Shown: in pieces, positions 1-5,400 of the stretch | Position numbering within the stretch: the first letter of the stretch is position 1 | Layout: each line of letters opens with the position of its first letter | Assembly (NCBI GenBank): GCA_964455635.1 | Contig: CAYVWX010000132.1 | Location: 1 to 8,462, forward strand | Length of the DNA stretch: 8,462 nucleotides | Reading direction: 5' to 3' | Origin: B16-G9 sp964455635 | GTDB lineage: Bacteria; Bacteroidota; Bacteroidia; Bacteroidales; F082 | Program-made: the position numbers and the translations under genes | The notes under the pieces: generated by a model | The model's database searches: none | Told to the model about the DNA's origin: nothing | What the model saw: the letters and a program-made list of their open reading frames with translations, nothing else

Positions 1-77
1 GATTGGGGATTGGGGATTGGAGATTGATGATTGGAGATTGGAGATTGGAGATTGGGGATTGGAGATTGGGGATTGAC
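1..77. repeat. Degenerate 7-bp tandem array, unit GATTGGR
   Basis: Eleven back-to-back 7-bp units fill these bases, starting at the window edge, so the array may continue to the left. Most units are GATTGGG or GATTGGA. The fourth ends in AT and the eleventh in AC. No spacers separate the units and no reading frame is maintained. It lies downstream of the 3' end of ruvC. It is a short-unit minisatellite of unknown role; arrays of this look are common between Bacteroidota genes. Confidence 0.9.
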
Positions 78-89
78 AGTTGCGGACAG

Positions 90-161
90 GACGAGGGGAC
101 GAGGGGACGAGGGGACGAAGGGATGAGGGAACGAAGAGACGAAGGGACGAGGGGACGAGAG
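90..161. repeat. Degenerate 8-bp tandem array, unit GACGAGGG
   Basis: Nine contiguous 8-bp units, consensus GACGAGGG, with variants such as GACGAAGG, GATGAGGG and AACGAAGA. Every difference from the consensus is a transition (G/A or C/T). The unit is unrelated to the 7-bp array that ends 12 bases earlier. The array is followed by a T-rich linker (about 163-177). It is non-coding and its function is unknown. Confidence 0.9.
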
Positions 162-206
162 TTTTGGTTTTTTTTTGAATAACATCTGGTTTTTTGCAAT
201 TTGCCA

Positions 207-259
207 TAACTCCCAACTCTTAACTCCTAACTCTTAACTCCTAACTCCCAACTCCTAAC
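207..259. repeat. Degenerate 7-bp tandem array, unit YAACTCY
   Basis: Seven contiguous 7-bp units (207-255), consensus YAACTCY, plus a partial eighth. Only the first and last positions vary, and always as C/T. This is the third distinct array within the 282-bp gene-free stretch, and here the pyrimidine-rich strand is the plus strand, opposite to the two arrays before it. It ends about 24 bp beyond the ruvC stop codon, so it would sit in the ruvC 3' untranslated region if transcription reads through. No convincing terminator hairpin was seen between the stop and the array. Confidence 0.88.
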
Positions 260-282
260 CCGGTACGCTCCGAACACATCTG

Positions 283-843
283 TCACCTTGTCTTTTTCCG
301 TCCCGGATTTTCCGAAACAAAACTTTTCCAGCTGTTGTAACTTTTTTTACCCGTGGAGGGGTTGTCTCCCTGAAAAAAATGACAAACGGCCACAGCCAAA
401 CCATCGGTGGCATCAAGATATTTGGGAATGTCGTTAAAACTAAGAATAGTCTTTAGCATGGCAGCCACCTGTTCTTTGGAGGCGCTTCCGTTACCCACCA
501 CCGACATTTTAACCTTTTTAGGCGAATATTCAAAAATGGGTACGTTTTTATGAAGTCCGGCAGCCATGGCAACACCTTGTGCACGGCCAAGTTTAAGCAT
601 GCTCTGAACGTTTTTACCGAAAAAAGGAGCCTCCAACGCCATCTCATCGGGATGATATTCTTCAATAAGGCCTGTGGTTCGTTCAAAAATCTTTTTTAAT
701 TTTAGCGGATGATTGTCGTACTTTGCAAGTTTAAGTACACCCATAGTAATCAGCCTGATGGAGTTTCCCTGCTGGTGAATAAGCCCGTAACCCATAATGT
801 TGGTGCCCGGGTCGATGCCTAAAATAATACGTTCAGTTGCCAA
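283..843 (-). CDS. ruvC: Crossover junction endodeoxyribonuclease RuvC
   Basis: RuvC is the cytoplasmic Mg2+-dependent resolvase that nicks Holliday junctions moved by RuvAB during recombinational repair. The RNase H-like fold is recognisable throughout. Numbered from the TTG start, the four acidic catalytic residues are D11 (in GIDPGTN), E71 (in ALEAPFF), and D144 and D147 (in DATDGLAVA). The chosen start, TTG at 843-841, gives 186 residues, close to the usual RuvC length, with the first strand near the N-terminus. An in-frame ATG at 882-880 would add 13 atypical residues and overlap the divergent gene at 858. The C-terminus is a basic tail (GRKKTR). The locus is head-to-head with a membrane-protein gene, with 14 bp between the preferred starts. 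ruvA and ruvB are not in the window. Product identity is secure; the start is less so. Confidence 0.95.
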   Translation of the reverse strand: MATERIILGIDPGTNIMGYGLIHQQGNSIRLITMGVLKLAKYDNHPLKLKKIFERTTGLIEEYHPDEMALEAPFFGKNVQSMLKLGRAQGVAMAAGLHKNVPIFEYSPKKVKMSVVGNGSASKEQVAAMLKTILSFNDIPKYLDATDGLAVAVCHFFQGDNPSTGKKSYNSWKSFVSENPGRKKTR

Positions 844-857
844 ATGATGCTTTTTTA

Positions 858-1877
858 ATGAAAACAAAACTACAGAAAACATACAACATAGCCATCAGGT
901 TAATCATTATTATCCTGTCGTTTTATTTTTTATATAATCAACTGTTTTACCGCAGAGACTTATCTTCGCTGCAGGCAACAATTCATCTTTTTTCAAGCGG
1001 AAAAAACTTTTATATTTTATTAATATCAGCATTGGCACTTATGCCTGTAAACCTTGTTCTTGAAACTGTTAAATGGAGGTTTTTAATATCCAAACTTGAA
1101 AAGGTGACTTTTTTTAATGCATTAAAAGCTGTACTGGCAGGGGTTACGGTTAGCATGTTTATGCCCAACCGGGTTGGCGACTATCTCGGCCGTGTGTTTA
1201 TTTTAAAAAAAGCCGACCGCTTTCAGGCCATTCTTTCCACCATACTCGGAAGCATGGCACAACTTATTACAACACTGTTGTTTGGCTTTGTTTCCCTGGC
1301 TTTTTTATTTCCGTATTATATAAAGGTGGTTGGGGTAAATTTCTGGCTTTACATGGGGCTGCTAATACTTTTGATAATAACGGCCTTTACCATTGTGTTT
1401 GCCTATATTGAGTTTGGTACTTTTACCGACTTGTTGCGCAGGGTTACGGGCCGTAAGTATAAAAGAATTGAAAAGTATGCCCAGGTTTTTTCGTGGTATG
1501 ATTGGAAAGACTTGTTAAAAGTACTGCTCATCAGCATAAGCCGTTATTTTGTGTTTTCATTTCAGTTTTTTCTGTTTTTAAAAGCATTTGCCGTGGAGGT
1601 AACCTATCCTGAAGCAATGATGCTTATTGGCATGATTTATCTGCTGATGACCATTATTCCAACCATTGCTCTTAGCGAAATTGGCATAAGGGGCTCGGTG
1701 AGTATTTACGTTTTTGAAAGCTGGATACAGCTAACGGGAGGGTGGACAGAAAACATTGCTTTGGGAGTGGTTTCCGCTTCGTCGCTGTTGTGGCTTATAA
1801 ACCTTGTTGTACCCGCTTTAGCGGGATTGGGCTTTGTGTTTAGTCTTAAATTTTTTAGAAAAAAACCTGTGGAATGA
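858..1877 (+). CDS. Flippase-like / LPG-synthase transmembrane domain protein
   Basis: A 339-residue, multi-pass inner-membrane protein of the lysylphosphatidylglycerol synthase transmembrane (UPF0104/AglD-like) superfamily. About eight hydrophobic segments are visible, roughly residues 10-28, 50-70, 85-105, 125-150, 158-180, 222-245, 255-280 and 302-332. Family-type signatures are MPNRVGDYLGR at residues 102-112 and PTIALSEIGIRG at 268-279. There is no C-terminal aminoacyltransferase domain, so it is not a full MprF and should not be called a lysyl-PG synthase. Stand-alone members are generally suspected of moving or presenting lipid-linked substrates. The ATG at 858 is preferred to an in-frame TTG at 837 that would run into ruvC. 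The next gene, a glycosyltransferase, overlaps its stop by 4 bp, which suggests translational coupling and a joint role in glycolipid or envelope glycan synthesis. The substrate is unknown. Confidence 0.8.
   Translation: MKTKLQKTYNIAIRLIIIILSFYFLYNQLFYRRDLSSLQATIHLFSSGKNFYILLISALALMPVNLVLETVKWRFLISKLEKVTFFNALKAVLAGVTVSMFMPNRVGDYLGRVFILKKADRFQAILSTILGSMAQLITTLLFGFVSLAFLFPYYIKVVGVNFWLYMGLLILLIITAFTIVFAYIEFGTFTDLLRRVTGRKYKRIEKYAQVFSWYDWKDLLKVLLISISRYFVFSFQFFLFLKAFAVEVTYPEAMMLIGMIYLLMTIIPTIALSEIGIRGSVSIYVFESWIQLTGGWTENIALGVVSASSLLWLINLVVPALAGLGFVFSLKFFRKKPVE
865..872 (-). promoter_or_regulatory. Candidate -7 promoter element for ruvC
   Basis: Read on the minus strand the bases are TAGTTTTG, an exact match to the Bacteroidota -7 consensus TAnnTTTG. 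Transcription would begin near 858, just upstream of the TTG start at 843 but downstream of the alternative ATG at 882, so it favours the TTG start. No clear TTTG-like -33 box lies at the usual distance, and the element is inside the divergent coding sequence. It could be chance. Confidence 0.3.
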
Positions 1878-3007
1878 TACTTTTTTTCGAAATAATTGTC
1901 TGGCTGCAATTGCTCTTCTCCCTGATGTATCTTGCAGTAATTGTACTATTTACATTGGGATGGTACAGGTTAAAAAAAGAGGAGTCTTTTTATAATTCGT
2001 GCCTGCAAAAAGTGAGTGTGGTGGTTGCCGTACGAAACGAAGAAAAGAACATCCTTCAATTGTTAAACGGGTTGTTAAATCAAACCTGTAACCATAATTT
2101 TTTTGAAATTATTATTGTTGATGACCATTCGGAAGACAACACCGTTAAACTTATTAACGAATTTGCCGTTGCACATACCGGATTAAAGATAAAGCTGTTA
2201 CATTCACAGGGAAAGGGAAAAAAGCCTGCTGTTTATATGGGAGTACAAAGTGCATCGCACCGGTTGATAATTACAACCGATGGCGATTGTATTCCTCACA
2301 AACAGTGGATTTACAAAATTAGCGCCTATTTTGCCAAACATCAACCGCGAATAATTTTGGGGCCTGTAGCCTGCCGGAACGAAAAGAGTTTAAAGCAGCA
2401 GTTTTTTTCGCTTGATTTTATCAGCCTTGTGGCCGCAGGCGCTGGCGCCGCAGGTGCCGGAGTGCCGTTTATGGGTAATGCGGCCAACATGGCTTTCGAT
2501 AAAAATGTGTTTGTGGACAATATTTTAGAAAGAGATTTTGCCTCGGGAGACGATGTGTTTTTAATACATTGGGTAAAAAAACACTTTGGAAGCAGTTCGA
2601 TTCATTTTATAAAAGATACTCAGGCCCTTGTGGTTACGAAGCCTCCCGATAGCTGGAAAACATTTTTTAATCAGCGGTTACGCTGGGCATCAAAAGCCAA
2701 AGGCTATCACGATGTGTGGTCGATGGCGGTGTCGTGGATAGTTTTGCTGTTTAATATGGGGTTGACCATCTTTTTTATTGCCGGCTTCTTTTGGAGTTGG
2801 ATGTGGGCTGTGTGGCTACTTTTTATGGTGTTAAAAACACTTATCGATTTTCCTTTGTTAAGTGCCTATACCCGGTTGGCAGGAAAATCGAAACAGTTAA
2901 TTTACCTTTGGCCCCTGGAATTGATTTATCCTTTATATACCACTGCGGCGGGTATAGGGTCTGTTTTTATAAAATACAGCTGGAAAGGCAGGGCCGGCCT
3001 GAAGTAA
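1874..3007 (+). CDS. Membrane-anchored family 2 glycosyltransferase
   Basis: A 377-residue GT2 (GT-A fold) enzyme expected to transfer a sugar from a nucleotide-sugar donor at the cytoplasmic face of the inner membrane. Residues 5-29 form an N-terminal membrane helix. The catalytic domain follows, starting with VSVVVAVRNEE (47-57), then the nucleotide-binding VDD (82-84), the metal-binding DGD (136-138), a GDD acidic motif (225-227) that probably supplies the catalytic base, and QRLRW (267-271), the QxxRW motif of processive-type GT2 enzymes. Three or four hydrophobic segments occupy about 283-370. This layout resembles cellulose/hyaluronan synthase-like enzymes, but the protein is shorter and has no PilZ domain, so polymer synthesis is not assured. 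A Gly/Ala-rich stretch at 187-197 precedes PFMGNAANMAF. Its start overlaps the stop of the preceding flippase-like gene (ATGA), indicating coupled translation. Acceptor and sugar cannot be read from the sequence. Confidence 0.88.
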   Translation: MILFFEIIVWLQLLFSLMYLAVIVLFTLGWYRLKKEESFYNSCLQKVSVVVAVRNEEKNILQLLNGLLNQTCNHNFFEIIIVDDHSEDNTVKLINEFAVAHTGLKIKLLHSQGKGKKPAVYMGVQSASHRLIITTDGDCIPHKQWIYKISAYFAKHQPRIILGPVACRNEKSLKQQFFSLDFISLVAAGAGAAGAGVPFMGNAANMAFDKNVFVDNILERDFASGDDVFLIHWVKKHFGSSSIHFIKDTQALVVTKPPDSWKTFFNQRLRWASKAKGYHDVWSMAVSWIVLLFNMGLTIFFIAGFFWSWMWAVWLLFMVLKTLIDFPLLSAYTRLAGKSKQLIYLWPLELIYPLYTTAAGIGSVFIKYSWKGRAGLK

Positions 3008-3066
3008 ACAACTGCCTGTACCGGCGTAAAATACAGTAATAGTGTTTGGTTACAATTATAAATGCC

Positions 3067-4125
3067 ATGTCTGAAATTGTGCTTTTGGGGTTTTATGGAG
3101 TAGTGCTTTTGGGTGCGTTTTACCTGCTTTACTTTTTTTCGGAACACTATTTTATTCCTTCACTCGACGACATCGGAAAACGGTTTAACCTCTCCTCCGA
3201 CATTTCCGGTGCTACACTTATGGCTGCCGGTTCCAGTGCTCCCGAGCTGGCAGTGGTGGTGGTGTCGCTGCTAAAAACCGGTAATCATCAGTCTATCGGA
3301 ATTGGAACCATTGTGGGGTCGGCCTTGTTTAATTTGTTTGTTATTGTTGGGGCGGTAATGCTGGTAAAACCCAACAAAAAAATGATGTGGCAACCACTGG
3401 TAAGAGATTTGGTTTTTTATGCCCTGTCGGTTTTGTTGCTGGTTTACTCTTTTTGGGACGGCAGGTTCAGCTTGTGGGAAGCCGCTTCCTTTGTAGGTGC
3501 TTACGGAGTATATTTTGGCACTATGTTTATCTGGAAAAGATGGTTTCCTTATAAAGATACCGAAACTCAAAACTCTGCTGTTGAAGAACCTGACATGAAT
3601 TCGTTTGACAGGTTTTTGAAACGACTTATCCCAACGGTTGGAAACCTTTATATTGCTTTTGTTTTAAATATTATTGTAATAGGATTGTTAAGTTGGGTGT
3701 TGGTAACCAGTGCCATCCGGGTATCATCTATTTTGGGGGTTCCCGAAATAATCATTGCATTAACGGTAATTGCATTGGGTACTTCGGTGCCCGATTTAAC
3801 AGCATCGGTAATTGTTGCGCGGCAAGGACGGCCGGGCATGGCTGTTAACAATGCGGTAGGGTCTAATATTTTTGACATCTTAATAGGTTTGGGACTGCCA
3901 TTTTTGATGCTGTTTATATTTTCAACAGGTTTTGTCCCGGTAGAAAACAACACCCTTGTTGTTTCGTTTGTGTTGCTTACCGGTTCAATTGTTATTTTAA
4001 TAACCGGTTTTTTGTTAAGCAACTGGAAAACAGGCAAGTTGCCCGGACTGATTCTTATCATACTTTATTGCGTTTACCTGCTCTACCAAATTGCAATGGC
4101 CACGGGCTTTTCAATAGGCAGGTAA
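3067..4125 (+). CDS. CaCA-family Na+/Ca2+ exchanger, NCKX-like
   Basis: A 352-residue inner-membrane cation exchanger of the Ca2+/cation antiporter superfamily, expected to export Ca2+ in exchange for Na+. Both inverted alpha repeats are present: alpha-1 with GATLMAAGSSAPEL (E60) and GTIVGSALFN, and alpha-2 with ALGTSVPDLTAS (D243) and GSNIFDILIGLG (D270). The flanking SLDDIGKRFNLSSDISGA and IVARQGRPGMAVNNAVGSN resemble eukaryotic NCKX/SLC24 proteins more than E. coli YrbG. D270 lies 27 residues after D243, the same spacing as the K+-dependence aspartate in NCKX2. A hydrophilic loop (about 160-185) joins the halves. The ATG at 3067 is chosen; an in-frame TTG at 3046 would add seven residues. 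It starts 59 bp after the glycosyltransferase stop, so it may be the third gene of that transcript, though a near-promoter TAGTGTTTG sits at 3039-3047. Its last 41 bases are repeated beyond an assembly gap. Confidence 0.92.
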   Translation: MSEIVLLGFYGVVLLGAFYLLYFFSEHYFIPSLDDIGKRFNLSSDISGATLMAAGSSAPELAVVVVSLLKTGNHQSIGIGTIVGSALFNLFVIVGAVMLVKPNKKMMWQPLVRDLVFYALSVLLLVYSFWDGRFSLWEAASFVGAYGVYFGTMFIWKRWFPYKDTETQNSAVEEPDMNSFDRFLKRLIPTVGNLYIAFVLNIIVIGLLSWVLVTSAIRVSSILGVPEIIIALTVIALGTSVPDLTASVIVARQGRPGMAVNNAVGSNIFDILIGLGLPFLMLFIFSTGFVPVENNTLVVSFVLLTGSIVILITGFLLSNWKTGKLPGLILIILYCVYLLYQIAMATGFSIGR

Positions 4126-4139
4126 CAGATACAATTCAT
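4085..4139. repeat. 55-bp direct repeat, left copy, at gap edge
   Basis: These 55 bases abut the run of N and are identical to the 55 bases directly after it (4240-4294). They contain the last codons and stop of the exchanger gene plus 14 bp of spacer. An exact overlap of 55 bases at both contig ends matches a common de Bruijn k-mer size, so this is most likely one genomic copy written twice. Confidence 0.95.
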
Positions 4140-4239
4140 NNNNNNNNNNNNNNNNNNNNNNNNNNNNNNNNNNNNNNNNNNNNNNNNNNNNNNNNNNNNN
4201 NNNNNNNNNNNNNNNNNNNNNNNNNNNNNNNNNNNNNNN
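4140..4239. other. Assembly gap of 100 N
   Basis: Exactly 100 undetermined bases, the conventional placeholder for a scaffold join of unknown size. Because both flanks carry the same 55 bp, the true gap is probably zero or negative. Any reading frame across the N run is meaningless. Confidence 0.99.
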
Positions 4240-4294
4240 ACCAAATTGCAATGGCCACGGGCTTTTCAATAGGCAGGTAACAGATACAATTCAT
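4240..4294. repeat. 55-bp direct repeat, right copy, at gap edge
   Basis: Identical to 4085-4139. It repeats the exchanger's C-terminal codons, with a second in-frame TAA at 4278-4280, but has no start or promoter of its own, so it is not a separate gene. It is most likely the overlap between two contigs that the scaffolder failed to merge; a genuine tandem duplication is the alternative. Confidence 0.93.
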
Positions 4295-4312
4295 AAATTG
4301 CATCTACGGTGT

Positions 4313-4332
4313 AAAACAATCAAAATTGTTTT
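4313..4332. terminator. Weak A/T-rich hairpin, possible terminator
   Basis: A perfect 8-bp inverted repeat (AAAACAAT / ATTGTTTT) with a CAAA loop, followed by one further T and then a long A run. It sits between the convergent 3' ends of the exchanger gene and the Omp28-like gene. The stem has only one G:C pair and the T tract is short, so it would be a poor intrinsic terminator on the plus strand. For minus-strand transcription the A run lies upstream of the stem. Confidence 0.3.
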
Positions 4333-4404
4333 TAAAAAAAAATAAATTTCCCCGTTTATCCATACACAAAAAAAATCACCTTCTAAACCTTTGAACCATT
4401 AACA

Positions 4405-4444
4405 ATTATACAATGAATTAATGATACAATGATATAATGAACCC
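4405..4444. repeat. Degenerate 8-bp tandem array, unit ATGATAYA
   Basis: About five 8-bp units in phase, with consensus ATGATAYA. The units at 4421-4428 and 4429-4436 match it best; the outer ones diverge. It is in the convergent spacer between two gene ends and is AT-rich, so some of the pattern may be compositional. Confidence 0.55.
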
Positions 4445-4481
4445 GTTACTCGCTTATTTTATTACACCATATGAACTACAT

Positions 4482-4537
4482 TGATCTTCTGATCTTTTGA
4501 TCTCTTGATCTCTTGATCTTCTGATCCTTTAATCCTC
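4482..4537. repeat. Degenerate 8-bp tandem array, unit TGATCTYY
   Basis: Seven contiguous 8-bp units with consensus TGATCTYY, ending 12 bp before the stop codon of the Omp28-like gene on the minus strand. All differences between units are transitions. Each unit except the last contains GATC, giving six Dam-type sites in about 48 bp. It would lie in the 3' untranslated part of the thioredoxin/barrel/Omp28 operon. Function unknown. Confidence 0.88.
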
Positions 4538-4549
4538 CACAACACCAAA

Positions 4550-5383
4550 TTACTTCACATCTTTTTCAACAACCTGTATCACCGATTTGGTTTCGTTATT
4601 GTAAACATAGGCTACCACGTGACTGTTGTCCGGGTCTCCGGTTAAGGTATATTGATAGCTTTTTGAATATTGTTTTCCAACCTCAATGGCATCGCCGAAA
4701 ATATTTTCGCCCCAGGTACCGTTTACCGCACCGCGAAACATATGCATAAACACATAATCCTGAATTATGGGGGTATCTCCCACATCGGGGTTTTCATTTT
4801 TTTGAGCTGAAACAATACTGTCTTCGGTTACCCCTACAAACAAATTGTAAGTGCCTTCCACACCCTTTAAAAATTCTGTGGTTACATCAATTGAAACGGC
4901 TCCGCCGGAATAAGAGGTTGACAGGGTTATTTTTGCCTCCGCTTCTTTTTGCATCTCTTGAGCAACTTTAACACCCCATTTGTCCTTTACAACAATATAA
5001 TCGCCGGGGGCATTGGGAATGCGGTCAATTAAACCGCTGGGATAATTTTGAAGGCCAAAAAAGGTATTCCATTCATTACCCGACGGTGTGCGATAATCGT
5101 TTTCAAACAGTCCGGCATGAGGGTCGGCAAAATAACCAGCATGTACAGCCATAACAACAAGTCGCTCGCCATACAAATGTTTTAAATTATGAGCAATTAC
5201 GGCTGCCGTAGGGCAGTTAACACAGGTGTGGCCGGTAAAATCTTCCAACAGCACATTTTTTACAACGCCTGTGGTATCGTGGCCGCCACCATTATTTTCT
5301 TTAAAAGGAGGTGCAACTTTTTCGCAAGCACTAAACACAACAATAAGTGCAATTAGTAATGGTATTATTTTAAACTTTTTCAT
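4550..5383 (-). CDS. Omp28-related lipoprotein with thioredoxin-like CxxC
   Basis: A 277-residue exported lipoprotein that I place in the Omp28-related family of Bacteroidota outer-membrane proteins. The signal sequence MKKFKIIPLLIALIVVFSAC ends in a lipobox with C20 as the lipidated residue. After a Gly/Asn-rich linker, a thioredoxin-like domain starts at about residue 42: LLEDFTGHTCVNCP carries a CxxC pair (C54, C57), and QNYPSGLIDR has the likely cis-proline P115. The C-terminal half (about 145-277) looks like a beta-sandwich region rich in T/S/V. The first in-frame ATG (5473) would bury the signal peptide behind 30 residues and overlap the upstream gene, so 5383 is chosen; GAAGGG about 11 bases upstream is a plausible ribosome-binding site. 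It starts 17 bp after the barrel gene and is last in the operon. The residues after C20 are not a clear surface-export signal. The intact CxxC suggests a redox or disulfide role, which is inferred. Confidence 0.85.
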   Translation of the reverse strand: MKKFKIIPLLIALIVVFSACEKVAPPFKENNGGGHDTTGVVKNVLLEDFTGHTCVNCPTAAVIAHNLKHLYGERLVVMAVHAGYFADPHAGLFENDYRTPSGNEWNTFFGLQNYPSGLIDRIPNAPGDYIVVKDKWGVKVAQEMQKEAEAKITLSTSYSGGAVSIDVTTEFLKGVEGTYNLFVGVTEDSIVSAQKNENPDVGDTPIIQDYVFMHMFRGAVNGTWGENIFGDAIEVGKQYSKSYQYTLTGDPDNSHVVAYVYNNETKSVIQVVEKDVK

Positions 5384-5400
5384 GATTTTAAACCCTTCTT

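Noticed and set aside
1..259. CRISPR array from regularly repeated DNA
   Set aside because: Units are 7-8 bp, contiguous and without spacers, and no cas gene is present.
858..1877. Lysylphosphatidylglycerol synthetase (MprF)
   Set aside because: Only the membrane domain is present; the cytoplasmic aminoacyl-transfer domain is missing.
2986..3025. Terminator hairpin between the glycosyltransferase and exchanger genes
   Set aside because: AGGCAG/CTGCCT and GCCGG/CCGGC pairs cross rather than nest, and no T tract follows.
3648..4061. Minus-strand open frame of 137 codons
   Set aside because: Antisense to the exchanger's alpha-2 half, whose motifs are unmistakable.
4068..4280. Open frame crossing the N gap
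   Set aside because: It reads through 100 undetermined bases and ends in the duplicated copy of the exchanger C-terminus; it has no independent support.
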